DNA of 64,000 bases from Phoebastria nigripes. Its lineage: Eukaryota; Chordata; Aves; Procellariiformes; Diomedeidae. Below are positions 45,001 to 59,719 of this stretch, piece after piece. A program made the translations under genes and the position numbers. Each line of letters begins with the position of its first letter. The first letter of the stretch is position 1. The notes under the pieces were generated by a model. It was not told where the DNA came from. It made no database searches and saw only the letters and a list, made by a program, of their open reading frames with translations. The stretch is taken from positions 62,001 through 126,000 of the forward strand of contig JAYKAV010000678.1 in the NCBI GenBank assembly GCA_035582835.1, given 5' to 3'.

Positions 45001-48000
45001 TACAAAGATGTAACAGCAAACAAAAAACATTTTTCCCTTTTTGTGACCTGACNTTTGCCAAAGTGCCCCACGCTGAAATTTCTTTTCAGTATCTTTTTTT
45101 CTTCCAAAGCCAGACATGTACCCAGACACAAAAGCCTCTGTGTATAGCAAGCTGTTTTAAATATTGTGACTCGACGATGTGCTGTCCTTTCTCTGCTTGA
45201 GCCAAGGATCTCTGCTCAGTGTCTGTGGATTACCAAGTCCCTTCTTTATTGTACCTCTTGTCAGCTATTCCTATTCATTTAACCTTTCATTAGTGTCTGT
45301 GCAGCTTCACTGTCTGGAAAGGCAAGGAAAAACCTAAAGGCCTACTGTCACAGTTATTAGATTTCTCGGTTACATCCCAGCAACCATAAAGGAGTAAGAG
45401 TCAACACTATTGTCATGCATGCTGCTATCCTGGGGTGCAACTCTTCTGTGCATGTCAAGGACATGTGCCACATGTTGATAATGCATCCCAGGGATAAATG
45501 CACGACATGGGGGATAAACCAAGGCTGGCACTAATGAGCTTTTTAGGAGTTATTACAAAGACAAACAGTTGTGAAGGAATTTTGCTTAGAATGCTGAAGA
45601 GATGGACTTCCATTAAGTGTTGCCAAGGCTTGTTTGTGAGGTACTTGTCAATCATGTTAGTTTCAGTTAAGTGCCATTTACAAGGGAAAAAATGTTTTCT
45701 ATGACTAAGAAATTTATTGCTTTTCCTTTTTTAAGCTGTCAGGATAAAGTGTACTTGAAGTAGTCCTCAATAATACACTTTATGACTATTTTTTCTGTTT
45801 ACTCGTTTTTGGATCAAAACCTGCAAATCTTCCAAATTACTTGAAAAAAAATCTGCAAATATGAATTACAATGTATTTAAAAATATTCCTGCTAGCAAAG
45901 CTTAAAATTCACTCTCGGTGTTGTAAAAGCATTGACATCGTCTTGTCTGAGGCATAAATTTGGCTGAGAATATCTAGGTGCGTCTAAGTAGTTTCTTCTA
46001 TGTTTGCCACCCAAAGAGCCAAAATTATTAGTTATGGCACTGCTTCCTCATTCTGCTGAGGCACATCTTCCATTTAGTCCAGTGCAATATTCACATACAT
46101 TTTGCTTCTGAAGTTCCTGTGAAGCCCATCTTACCTGCCTTACTAACCAACTCCAACTGAACTCTGAGCTCTCAGTTTTTACAATAGTAAAAAATACATG
46201 CTTATTCCTGACCGTTCTGTAGTTGATCTTTTAGAATGCATCTTAATTACATTTTTATCAGTAGTATTATAACAATATGATAACATAACTTCATATGACT
46301 TTCATAAGGATATTTTGGACAAAACAAAATTAGACCTATAGATTTATAGTTAAATTATAATTGAATAACTCCCCTTAGTTCTATGTAAAGCATAAGGGTC
46401 TAATGTTGGTCCTATTGATAGCAAGGTTGAAAGTGGGAGTAAAGCCACTGAAATCAGTGGAGTTAAAGCTGTGTGAAACTGCTGACTAAAATCTAGTCAC
46501 CTCCTTTGCACTTTCTATATGGCACGCTAAGAGGATTTTAAAGATGATAAATCTAGTGGGCTACAGGAAAATTCTTACAACTTCCTTGTTTCAGATGCAC
46601 TTCTAGATTGACATCTTCAAAAAGTGTGAGTGGTCATCATTTATTAATAGGAATTCTGGGATTTTTAGTTTTTCTTTACATTTCTGATATGAAAGAAGTG
46701 AAGCATGGCTGCACCTTTTGCTTTAGTTCAGAACAGCGAAGCCAAAGCGACCAGCAATATAGTAGTTGATTGTAGGAACAAGTGCCTCCCAAGAAAATTG
46801 TGTTTGAGAGAAAATTCAGCAAAAATAATCTTTTTATTTTTCTTGTTCAAACACTGGAAACATTTGTAACGCTGATACTGAATTCCACTTTCCTCAAATT
46901 AAAAGAGAAGCTGTTATATTTTGTGATTTGAATTAGACAAATATTTAAATGGAACAAGATCTTCAGACATGAGCTGGAACAAATGTAGTAGTGCCTACTT
47001 AGTTTAAAACATCCTTTCATTACTAGACTGATATTAGCTTTGATGAATCTAAAACTTACTACATGGTTTCCAAATCAAAGATGAAAGGGCCAGTTAGGAA
47101 TCAAATAAATTTTCCTGTTGAAATGTAGCATTTGACATTTAGAGAGATGTGCTCAGCATGATGAACCACTCCTCTTTACTGCAACTAGCCTGGTGATTTT
47201 TGCAATAAAACTGCTTTGAAATTGAATTGAGGTATAAGAAATTTAAGGTAAATTAATTTGGGAGTCCTGATTAATGCCATTTTTGAACTAAGGGAAATAT
47301 TTCCCTAAAGCGCTTTTTTCCCCTTTATTTTTAATACATGCCAATTTTCATTGCTAAGTAATTACTTTTGTAGTTGTTTTGATAGACTTTTACTGGTCTA
47401 ACTCCATTGGCTTTGTTGTGGCGGTGTGCCAGTTTTATTGAAGAAAGGTTTTCTTATTCACTGTGAAGTTACCAGTATATTCCTAGTACTAATCAAATGG
47501 ACATATAACCCATCTGTATGTTTGAACAGTTATTATTATGTACAGTAATTTATAGTCTACAGTACAGTTGGGCAGTGCTTTTATACTGATCTGATGCCAA
47601 TTATATGTTTCTAAAAGAAAAAATTCTACTGGTAATACTTAACTTTCTAGAATGAGATTCTGTACAGAATCGTAGAGAGCATCATGGAAAACATTTTCTG
47701 TTCTGCTGAAGATGCTAAGAATTAGTAAAAATTATAAAATATTATTTAAGTAATAGTGAAAACTTACAGCTTTCTTCTGTGCTAGGCCATGACCATATTT
47801 CAGTTAGCAGCTGTATTTTGAGTTTGCTTTTGAAGATACCTTGTTTCTGATGTCCCGTAGAATATGCCTGATCAAAATAGATGATGCTACAAGCCAGTTG
47901 GCTAAGTGATTATATAAGCATTGTGAACAGGCTGAGGAATTTATGTTCTTCAGTACATAAACTGGCATTAAGATTTTCTCCACACTTTGGTGCAAATATT

Positions 48001-49355
48001 AAAAAGCAATGTGTGAAATTGCGTAAGTTAGGTAACTAAAGGCTTCTAAGGGAATTTAAGTCTACACTGATATTATTCATATGGTAAGACAGCAAGAAAG
48101 TTAAGTAGGAACAGGAAGCAATAGCAGATAAGTGATGTGTGATTTAAAGGTTTCTACTCCTTTACTTAAACTGTGCTTCTTTTTTAACTTTTGCCTTTGG
48201 AATGTAAGTTACAATCTTCTCTATTTCCTCTTATCCACGTGTAACTTGTACTACTTTGCATATCAGCGGTGAATCTCATTTATCAGCTGGTATATTTAAA
48301 TGATTCATGATATCAATTGATTATACCATAAGCAAGAAGTTCTTCAGTTGGTGAGTGGACACTCAGAGAGGATACAGATATGCATCCTTTTTTGTTGCTT
48401 TTTGGAATGCTGTTGGCAGTATGAGGGCAGCAAGGATGGGAGTGAGCTACTTGGTTCTTCATGATTTGGCTTGGGGGTCAGAAAGTGGCAAGAAGCTCTT
48501 CGCCATCTCCTGCTAATTGATAGCTTTCATGAATACTCTAGTAGTAGTCTTTTGATTAAAAATAAGAGGAAAAAGTCTCTGTGATGCTGTGATGGCAGGG
48601 AAGGGGGTGGGTGAAGCTGATAGTATAATGTTGAAAGAGCTTGAACAGGCTTGTATCTCAAGTCACCATAGCAGCAGGGCAAGAGTCTTGCCTTTTTCCT
48701 ACTCTGCACACCTTTCCTGTCTCTCATGTTACCTGTGTGTGGAATTCCATAGCCCTTTTCCTATTAAATGGTTCACAGGTGCGGGCAGTATGGTGGGATG
48801 AGTTTTGCATAATGTGTGAGTTCTGTGCAGCATTTGGAAGTCACTGGGCTATACAGAGGATTTGTGAGCGTGTTGGATAAACCTGTGGAACATACAGGCA
48901 GTTGCTGTCCCCCACTGTCAAACACTGAGGGTCAAAAAAATCACTCTTCTCATGCAGTTGTTGCCAGACCTATGAAGAATCTAATCACAGTAGACTGAAC
49001 AGTTGCAAGAGAGAAACTTGCTGAGTGGTGAAGTCAAGAGAACTGCTCTTGTCCTCACCTTTTGGATTTAAGCCTCAAGGATGTGACGTGTTACAACCAT
49101 TCACCTCCAGACTTCAGTTTTAAATGTAATTGGTTTTCAGGATTGTTTTTGCTCTTGTGGTGGTAAGTCTATAACATAGCAACACAAATTTAGCCTTGTA
49201 ACAAGCAAAATATGCACGTTCCTTTTGTTTTACATATTGCAAGAATGATTTTAATTTAATGTGCTTTTTGAAAAATACATCAGTGGCATGTATGGAAAGA
49301 TGAACTACAGATGTAGTGGAAGAAAAAAACTTTTAGAAATTCTGCTGCAGCCTTC
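42061..49355 (+). other. Putative first intron, AT-rich
   Basis: No exon, RNA gene or clear mobile element recognised. Includes a T-run at about 42,329-42,345, a possible old repeat remnant at 46,395-46,500 and an N at 45,052. Confidence 0.5.
46395..46500. repeat. Possible ancient amniote repeat remnant
   Basis: The segment agtgggagtaaagccactg followed by aaatcagtggagttaaagc is self-complementary in part (CCACTG against CAGTGG). It resembles old interspersed repeats shared by reptiles and birds. The family is not assigned. Confidence 0.35.
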
Positions 49356-49572
49356 CTCTGTGTGTGTGTGTGGTGTGTGTATGTATGTATATATACAATA
49401 TATTATGGTATATACATACACAATATGTATGTCTTTATAAATGCATTAACATAGAAACATAATATACACAGATACATACACCCACGTACATAGTACACAC
49501 GTAGTACATACATACATGCATACATATAAATGCATTTTTTAATATATGTGTGTGTGTGTGTATATATATGTA
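49356..49572. repeat. Compound TG/TATG and CA/CATA microsatellite cluster
   Basis: A (TG)n/(TATG)n/(TA)n block (49,356-49,430) is followed by a CATA/CA-rich block on the same strand (about 49,465-49,530) and then (TG)9(TA)n (49,546-49,570). The first two blocks are roughly complementary and could fold into a long imperfect hairpin. Confidence 0.85.
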
Positions 49573-52500
49573 AAGGTTTTTCTGGACAGGCATGTTTGTT
49601 ACCAGGAAGGCTCTTTGGGCAGTTCTGGTTCTTGAGTAAAAGTAAGATATAGATCAGTCCTAAAAGGTGTCTGTGAAAATTAGTGCGCTGCTAGAAGGGA
49701 AACCAGATATTGTACCTCCCTTTAATCTTAGGAGAACATTTTAGGAAATATGGTTTCTGTTTGGAGTTTTGTATTTCTTATTTTATCTTTGTTGTTCTTC
49801 AGCTTTCTTATCTGTTCTGTATATTATAAAGCCTCTTTCTCAACATTCTCATACAATCCACTGTGTTTCCTTTGAGAAGTATATTAAGTTATCTTATTCT
49901 GTGATTTGAATACGTTCCCATAAGCATTACTTACACCAAAGCCAGTATTGTGAACCTATGTCTTATAAATATATTACAGTAATGGTAATGAGACCTGCTA
50001 ACAACCAAGCCTCTGATATCTCTCTAATTCTGGGAACTAAAGAAGACCATGCCAGCTCTTGCGGATATTTTCCCTGGAAAAGCAGTGTAGGACTGGATTT
50101 GTAGAAGAATCCATGCATTTTTCTCCTAAATTAGGGATCTCCTCTCCTTTAAGAAGTCTGATGACTTCCATTTATGATGACAATATTGCATGAAAGGCAC
50201 GATACTATGGCTTTTGTCATACATTATAAAAGAAGAATGACCAAAAATGGGCTGGCATTTAATTGGCTTGCAAAAGAGGATTTTCAATCCATTTATCTTG
50301 GGTTCTAGTGCTGTTACAATGTACATTGAAGTATATTGTGATTATGTTATCATGGGAGTGTTTTCACAATGTGGAGGCTTAGTTAGTTATCATTACGTTA
50401 TAGAAAGTTCTCTGTATTTTCTGTGAAAAAGCTTCAGGACTGTGAAGTTTTTACAAATGTGCTGTTCCTAGTAAGATAGTCTTGGGAAAATAACTGTTTA
50501 TAACTGAGGCTACTTATAAAATAATAGGAAATATTAGGTGTTGGCAAAATGCGGTGCCAGGGTGGGAAAAAGCATAGAAAAAGTTCATAAATTAGGTAAA
50601 GGTTAATGGAAGCTCAGTTGAAATTAAGTCATGTTACTTAGCAGATAACTTCTTTTACTACCATTCATGTAATTGCAGTGTTGCCAGTCATGGAGATAGG
50701 TATGCAGAATTGCTCCATCCCACGTGAACAGACACAGGTGCTGTTTAACTCAGTTTCAGGCAAGGTAGAAGTTGGNGCATTTGAGGCATTAGATAGTTTC
50801 ACTGGAAGTACTGGGTGTTTTGTTAGAGGATTTGCACTGTACTCATTGCTGGCCTTTGGTACTTAAAAATCTCTTAGTTAACTAGCTTATTGAAATGTCA
50901 TCTGAGGATGTCAAGAAAATGTGTTACAAACTTGAATCATAGGCCAAAGCCAGATAGCATTCTAGGACCTTTCTCAAATAGAAACATGGGGTACGTGTGG
51001 CAGTTCAGGATGGAGTGAACAAACTTCATTTGCAGTTTATTTAGAATGAGCTGATGGAACAGATGATCTCTCATCAAAGCAGTCAGTAGCAGATCTCACA
51101 CTGACTTCAAAAAAACTTCGGACTTTTCAAGTTCCTGATTCTTGTGAGTATACCTGTTACTGCAAGGTAACCTTTAATAGGAATTCACAGCTTGTCAACT
51201 AATTTGCACTGTCCTGATCATATGTAGTTTACTTCACTTTCAGTGTTGGCAAAGCTACACGACATGTGCTGAATGCTAATTGATACACTGTGAATCTGTA
51301 TCCTGATCACCTGATGGTTACTTCTTTGTGTAGTTGTTTTCTAATAGTTGATGCGTGTTTTGCCTTTGGCTTTCACGAGCTTAATGGCCAATTGTAACTA
51401 CCAGAGCTGGAAAATGGTAGGGCAATGGTATTAACACTTTGCTCTGAAGGGATCATGGGAACTTGAATCATAGCATATATTCAAGATTTTTTTTTAATGT
51501 CTTATGCTAAAGACAGCCACTCCATGAATAGTATCTGAGTCACCATGCTAGTTATCCACAACCTCATAGAACTGAGGAAGAAACATTGTCTGGAAAAGAA
51601 GTCCAGTCATCCTAGAGTAGCGGCTTGTAAGAACTGAAAGAGGGGGGCAATTTTATTATAAGTGATAGTTGCAGAGTTAAAAAAAAACATAACTGAATAC
51701 ATACCAATAAATGTGTGGTCTGCCTAATATTATCATCTGTAGCATGTAGTCGTATGTTGATTGTGAAGGATGGAAATGTGGGTAATAATGTAATTCTGTG
51801 GTATACTGTAATGTTCTCAAAATACAAGTGTCTTAAATAGAGCAAAATCTATGGATAAACTTGATCTGGTTGATCAGTGCAATGCACATGTAGAGCTCTA
51901 TATGATTATTTGTTGTTCTGAGGCAGATTGTAACTCTGGAGTGCACTGAATTTTAGTATCTTCGTATTTATTCGTACTAGTGTTACACTATTACTTATTT
52001 ACAGCACTTGAAATGCACCAGTGCCTTTTGGATGCAGGATCAATGCCCACAAAGTATGCAAGATGAAGTCTTCCCTTCTCTTTAGGTGAGGCTAGTTTTC
52101 TAGATGTATTGTTGTGTTTGTGAGACTGAGAGAAGTAGGGGTGTAGTTTCTGAGGCATGCACAATTTAGCCAAGGCTAACACAGGTTGATATTTTTGAGG
52201 TGTATTCAGATGCTGTCAACTTTGTTTCTTTCTTGCCCAAGATTAGGTTATTTTTCTTTCTGCTAAGTTAATGAACTGAACTAATGCTGAATGTGGCCCA
52301 CCCAGCTACTATGCAGGTTGTTAAGCAGACTGCTTCTGGGGTGACGTTAAAGATACTTGTTTTAACTGAGGAAGACTTAAGTGGTTTAATCATAAATGCC
52401 ACAGTTGTAATCAAGGAACAAACACTTTACTCTTTCAGCTTAAAAGGGAACAGGCATCTGGTGCTGTGTGTTCTTCATGGGAAGCCCTGTCTTTGAAAAT

Positions 52501-55500
52501 TTTATTTCTTCCCTCATACAAACATAGTGTGTGACATCACAGGCACACTCTTTCCAAGTATTCGGCAAGGGCCATGGTTTTTGTTAAGTGTGTGAAGGAG
52601 GAAGAAGAGGGTTATTGTCAGGTTTTGTCTAGATGGGACATGGTACATGCTGACAGAAGAAATATTTCTGCCAACAGTGCTACATCATCTCTCTAAGTAA
52701 CATTAGCTAAGTTGATGGAGGTAGCATTACTATACTCATTTTGGAAAGGCAATGTATATTTTTTGTTTTAATTTTGTCTAAGAGTGTGAAATTAAAGAAG
52801 TTATGCTGTTAACTTCTGTAAGATAGGTACCAGAATTGAAGTATCTATCTGGTTGGTTTGTGTATCAAGAATACGTAAGCTTTCTAAACACTTGAAAACC
52901 CTACAGAAATACTACTCTGTCTTATGCAAATATTAGCTTCATGAATTTCAGCCTGGAAAAGCCTATTAATTATGATCATTTTAACTTAAGGCGTACTTTC
53001 CAAGATAGCTGGCCCACAAATTTATGTACTCGGAATTTCATTTACAGAGACAGGTTCAGTGTTTCCTGTTACAGAAAACTGCAATCATGGGACTTCCTGT
53101 TGAAAAAATGACATTAAAAATACTTCTTTGTAGGGAAGATGGCAGAGCAAGGAGACCCTTTCAAACATCTGAGAAAGCTTATTTAAACTAGCTGAAGTCT
53201 AATTCTTTCTGTAGAATGAAACAAGACATCCATAAGGTTAATCCTTATGGACATTCCCTTTATATCTCATCTGGTGTCTTGTTGGTTTCTTAAATGAAAA
53301 CGTTTAGAAACTAGATACCTAATTGAGCTGCTCAGAGTTTGCTTATTCTGAATTTATTCCTAAAGGCCCTTCCAGGGGCTATCGGTTGAAGGCATGTTGA
53401 TGATATGTCTTTGACACTAATGTTCTTTTTTTTCTAATGCCAAGATAAGTACTACTTGTATAATCCTTGCCTAATTTATTTTAGAATTGATAGAATTTGG
53501 TGTTTCATCCCAGATTTAAGATCCCATGCCCATAGTCATTAAAGAAATCTTCTTTGATTTATATAAATGTTTTGTCATAATGTAGTCTTTAGGGAAGAAT
53601 TACACCCTTTCACTAAAAGAAAAGAAACCATTCAAAGGATTGAGTTTCTTTTTCTTAATTTGTAATATAGCCCATTTTGGTGCTGCAGGGCAATATTTTT
53701 TTCTCTCCAGCTTATGAAGGGTGTTTCAGCTGAATATGCTCATACCTTTAAAAATCATTTGGTGTGAGAACTTTTTAAGTTAGAGGGTGGGTTTTTGTTG
53801 TTTTTTTTTTTTTTTTTCTATAATACAGTATACCCTGCCTTTGAGCTTTCAATTTAAGTCTTCTGTCATATACTGCCAAAAAGTTTGTTCAGAGCTCTGT
53901 CTGTGTTGAAACATGTATGCCTGTCCCAGTGTCATAACTAATTATATACCTTGTATGCTTACTTCTAGTAATTGGAAAGTAGACCTACCGCAGGATAAGT
54001 TTTAGTATTAGATTGTATCTTGGGGACATGTTACAGAAATCAAGTTTCCACCAAGCAGCAACTTGAATTTGTAAACAGATATTACTATTTTAAGTGCATC
54101 ATCTCATGATTGTTTCTCGACATCTGTGTGTGTTTGTTTTAAACTTGGGGAGAGGGTATTTCTGAAATGTACCTCTGCATGCGTAGTAATTATATACTTA
54201 ACCTACTTCTCTTCAACCACAGTATTCTGAAGTGTCTGTTGTCTCCACTTGAAATGAAGGCCTCTTGTTGCCATACTTTCTGCAAATTTTGTTTGGTGGT
54301 TCAAAACTTCCCAAAAATGTGTCTGTGCCTGGCTAAGTTCTGCTTGGCTGCAATCCTGTTTTCAGTTCCTTACTTTAANAAAANAAAAAAAAAAAGGAGA
54401 GACTGGCAATCAGGAAAAAAGCATAAAAGAGTTAAAGGGAAAAGCAACACTTCTTTCATCTTTTTCTATGCAGCATCCTTTGCTTGTGTTTTGTGAGTGT
54501 GTATATATACATATATGTGTGTTTGTGTGTCTATAGATTTTCCTAGGTACATGCAGAAAGAGAGAAGGAGCCTTGTGGTTGTGTGTAAAGTTTTACTTTG
54601 CGTGCTCACAGCTAGGCTAGCAAACAATGACTTATACGCACCAGCATGTATAAAATATGTGCTCCTTGTCCATGCCTGCTGAATGAACATTTTGCCAGTC
54701 TTAAGTCTCAGAGCTTCACGTCTTGTCGCAATTAAAGTCTTAGGACTGAGCATTTAATGCTAACGACAGATTACAGTATTGTCAGGATATGTTCTGATTT
54801 TGGTCTTTGTTGAATTGTGGGACCACATTTTTATGGGAGTTGCATGGCTACTTGCTGTTGTGCATTAAAAACTGTTACTTTCATAGAGTGTGTATCATTG
54901 TTTTACTAAAACTACAACAGTAATGCTTGGATTTCTCCTAAAGGCATATTTAACTTTTTAGATAAAATAGAAAAATAATGGATATATCTATGATAATGAT
55001 GATAGTTTTACAGGGAAACATAATTTTGTATTTGTTTGATAAGGAAAGAAGTGCTTGTCTCCCATTATGTGAAACTTCAGGTATTTTTTTTCTTTTCCAG
55101 TTAAAGGTTTCTTAGATAACTTACTGGTTATATAAGTTTCTGTGTTACCTGTTAGTTTCTGTGTTCAGAAAGCAGCATGATTTTGTCAAATGAGTTTGTT
55201 ACTTTGTGGCATCTTCAAAATTAATGTGTATTAAATCACTTATTTTGAAAGTTTTTGACAAGAAAATGTATTTTTTAAGCAGTTCCAGTGTCTTGTCAGG
55301 CAATTTTATCCTCCACTTTCCTCTCCACAATAGGCATTTCTTAGAAGGTTCAGGGGAGGAGAAGACTGGGTCAGTCTGACCAGGGAAAGTATAATGCTGT
55401 CCCACATTCCAGTTTTATATGGTTTCAGAACTGAGTTAATACTGCTTGCTAAGAAAGATGAGTGTACTGCATGTAAGATCTTTAAGTGATTTTTAACTTC

Positions 55501-58500
55501 GGTTTTCTATTTCAAAGATATGCAAAAATTTAGTATCCTAATTTCTTCAGAAAAATAAAGTGTTATCTACCAATACAAAAAAGCACACTTTATATACAAG
55601 GTTTTTCTAAAAATACTTATCTTGGTTGAACTTAAGCCATTTTATTCTCTTTGTTTCTCTTCTGTTTTTACAACTCTTCACTCACGCATAGATTTGAAAC
55701 ACTACTAAGCCAGCTATTCCAGTGATGTGAAAATTTGAGATAGAGTTGTCTGAGAAACAAGCACATCTTACTCAGCTACTGGGGAAGAAAGTAGGCTTGG
55801 TATTTTCCTATACCACAGTCTGGGGAATTCGTCTTCTGTATCTGTCATTCATTCTTCTCCTCATTGACATCTTTTTTTTTTTTTTTTCCTTTGTTTGCTG
55901 TAAAGGGAGAAGACAGTTTTGTCCCTATCCTTCAGACACTTTGGATGTGACTATTTTAGCCTTCATTCAACCCGATGAGATATTTATGGTTTTCTGCTTC
56001 CCTAAGCTTCTGATTTTTAAGTCCATCTTTCCTCTGGAAACCTTATCTCAGGGTTTCCAGAGCAGAAGCAGAGAGAAACTGACATGAGAGTTTTCACTTC
56101 TGGTCCTAGAAATCTTAGTTGTCAATGAAAACAAAACTACAAGCAGTAGCAGAGGGCCATGGAGCTATCAGTCTGAAGGGTCAGACAGATTCTGCATTGG
56201 TTCCATTCATTTTGTGTTTGCGAGGCCTGTCATGCCACAAGGACTAAAATTTGAAGTACAAGCTCCAGATTTCTTAAAAGTTAAAAACTTTTGCCTGAAA
56301 ACGATTCCTACTTGCCCACAAATTTGAGAGAGGTTTTCAAGTCCTGGCAATTAGTGTATATCAAGGTTTCTGTATAGAGAATTAGAATGTAAGTTGATCA
56401 GTCCAGTAAAGGAGAATGAGACAGTTAATAGCAGTATTGATAAAGTAAATGTCATTTGACAATATCAATAAACTAATTGCTAGTTGACAGTAACATAAAA
56501 CTATTAAACTGTTCTGCCTGGAATAAAAATTACTTTTCTTCCATGTAAAAAAACACGTGGCAGTAGAAGAAAGTTTGGCCTGGTGGTGTTCTCTGTAACA
56601 TGTAGCTGAACATAATACCAGATGTATTTTGTCATTGTTCATGTGGTAGACCTTACCACTGTTGCGGTACTCAAATGTTTAGATTATAAAACCAAAGAGT
56701 TGATAATACCCGTTATTGCAATAAAAAATAGAAAGTTTTTCCTTCTTTTAGCTACTGCAATGATAATTAGTAAGCAGTGCAGTAATTGTCATTTCTTCTA
56801 CTGTACCTTTTCTTAGGGGAGAGTAAGGCAAGATCTTCTGTGGAAAAGAGAACTTGGTTTAATTTGCACAAATATGGCTTGATTTTGAGGTAAGCATGTG
56901 TAAACAATGCAGAAATGGATTCAACTATGAGAAATGGGATTCACTTTTGAGTTGTGGCCATATTCCGTGTCTTAGTTCTGGAGTCACGAGCTCAGAAGAA
57001 CCAAAGGAAGTTTTGCAGCACTGGTATTATGAATATGGTACAAACAGAAAAATACAGACGTATTTGTTTTACTGGTAGTTATTCAGTCTGCTGCTGGTTT
57101 CTCTCTGTCATCTGCTGTCTCAGTTTTAAGCTTCCAAACGACTTCCGGTACACACAGAGAAAACTTCTCCTATGTGTCAGCATCCTTTTTGAAAGTAACT
57201 TGTAGTGCTTTACATTTTACTCCCCTCATTGATTCAATTTTTAAAGCAAGTTTATTATAGTTTCTTGAATGTTTTATAACACATACAAAAAAGTAGTAAA
57301 ACATTGAAACATCCTGTTTGATGACATCTTGCTTATCATTGTGTATTTACTGTGTCTAAATACAAGAGCATATAATATCTGCATCTAATGTACATTAAAA
57401 AAACCTGGATGGAAAAACTCAGAGACCTGTTTGTATGGCTGTGCTGTTGTCTTTTGCTGGTGTGCAACATATTATTGAGTTATGTCTCTTGGGAAGACAG
57501 AGAGCATTTTTAAGCTCCACAAAGTTGAATGACTTTTGTTGTGCAAAGATCCCTAAAAACAAAATCCCATCAAACCAGACCCCCAGCATCTGGTTTTCAT
57601 CTGCTCTGATTGTATCAAGAGGAAACAATCCCATATAGATGAAGAGTTGTATTCACCATGAGTTAGTTAGGTCCCTAGTGTGTTTGCAAGGGTTGAAAGA
57701 GCCACTATCCAGAACTTTGAGGAACACTTGCCTGACACAGTTACTGAGTGTAACTTTTTTTGGTTTTCTAGTGTCACATTTGTATTTCCCTCATTTTTAA
57801 AGAGCTTCGTTGAAGCTAAAAGGATAGTTTTTTATCCAGAATCATATACAGGGAGGTTATGCTCTGCTGAGGTATATGCAGAAAAGTTCTGTATGTTATT
57901 TCATGCATATCAGTACCATCAATACCATATCAGTAGTCTCTCAAGGGGAGAGTGTGGGTCTGATCCTCTCCATTAATACTTGTTCCCCTTTCCCATTCCC
58001 ACAAATGCCTGCCAGACCTGTGATACAGTAACAAAAATTCAGTTGTGAACAGACTCAGAAACATGATTGGTGCTGTCTGGACTGGAAAGGAAGGATTCCA
58101 GAAACATGATAGATGGTAAGATGAAGCCCTTCCCCAGTGCGAAATGAAGTCCGTGCCTAATTTGGAGATAACAAAACATCTGGCTCCGTGAGTGATCAGA
58201 CTTACTCTGAAGATCTGCAGAGGACTACGATATGTCTTGTTCATATTTAGTATTTTGGAGTGCTTGAACTCCAGCTGCGTCCCCTCTGATAAATGATGAG
58301 CTGTGAGAGAGACATGAGCAAACTTCAGGTGTCTGTAAGCTAGAGGCAGCAGGAACAAACCAAATTAGTGACATGGAACATCTAATGGATTTATTTTAAA
58401 TAAAAAGTGCTTCCCTGAAGCCTTGATATTTATATCAGTGGGAAATGAACCATAGTAAATTCAACAGGTGCAGGCAGGAGCAAGTGTCTTCACTGGTTTG

Positions 58501-59719
58501 AATAAAAGAATAGAGTTCAAATCAGAGTGAATGAAAAACAAAGCAGTCCAACAACTAAATAGTACAACAGTTGCTAACGGTGCCCCTAAATCAATGTAAA
58601 ATACTGTAAAATACAGTATTGTGGCAGATTTTGTGTCAGTGCATTAATATGAATACAGATTTGTCTCCCTGACTTCAACAGAGATTTGTATCTGTCCTTC
58701 GAACTTTGCCAAGCNGTGCCCTGTATGAGGTACCTTCTTACAACTTGCATATGCTTCTTGTGCTTTATGATCCTCTGTTTTCAGTAACAGGCATGTCTGA
58801 TCTGGACATGTTGACTTTTTCTCAGAAGATGTCAATCAGATGAATATTGCTGGTTGAATTGAATCCCATGTGGAAAAAGTAGGACTTTTAGCATGCAGAT
58901 TCGTAAGATGTAACCAGCTTCTCAGTGGGTCTAATTGACTTCATTGTGAGAATGCAAACTTTTAGCAGCTAAGGCTGTGGTTTCTCTACATGAAAATGTT
59001 TCCTTCACCAGATGGAGTCTTGGTTAGGAGCATTTGTGTTCTCTTGAGCCGCGCTGCATGCTCAAGTGCTTCTTCTGAACTCTTAATTAAAATAGGTGGT
59101 TTATTTGAAGCATGATTTCTCTTACACCACTGTCCTAACTAAACTTTGAATCAATCAGTGTTTATGATTGTTTTGAATAGTAAATGTATGCGTGCCAAAA
59201 CTGGACAGAGGAAAAAAAAATAGGTTGTCTGCAGAATGTTTGTACAAAGCAACTGAAATTCTTCCCATTCTATACATTATCTGAAAACTACCTTCAATTA
59301 GGTGAAAATGCTTAGAAAATTACTTTGGAATAATAAACCTTAGTTTTGTGAAGAAGATAGCAGTTCTTGAGGTTACCAAAACATGCTAAAGTGTAACATA
59401 AAGTAAGTTAACAGTCTGGGACTGGGTCTTAAAGTTACTCAGAAACATTTGTTCATATTAATCCTACTTCACTAAGTGAAAGACTTTTCCATTGCTTGTT
59501 ATAGGTAGAAATGATTGCCAATAATGACTGTGCTGGATATTGAGAAATGCTTAGTCAAAATAATGCAACCTAGATAGATGGTTTCTGTGAATTGTTTATG
59601 AAGGACTAAATAGCCCAACTGCAAAATGATACCTCGCACTTCCCTTGTCCTATGTTCAGTCCATGAGATGGTTATTACATTTGTTAANGTGATGAGTTAA
59701 CATGGGCTAAGGGCCAAAC
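49573..59719 (+). other. Putative first intron, AT-rich
   Basis: About 10 kb without a recognisable exon. Contains T/A homopolymers (53,798-53,818; 54,385-54,396; 55,870-55,887), a short TG/TA microsatellite at 54,495-54,530, a 9-bp-stem hairpin at 58,600-58,620 and scattered Ns. The open frames here lack exon features. Confidence 0.5.
58600..58620. repeat. Small perfect hairpin
   Basis: AATACTGTA, three-base AAA loop, TACAGTATT. It has a nine-base perfect stem with no T-run or other sign of a function. Confidence 0.6.

Noticed and set aside
57930..58358. 142-codon minus-strand frame
   Set aside because: No recognisable motif, no CpG or splice signature; treated as chance.
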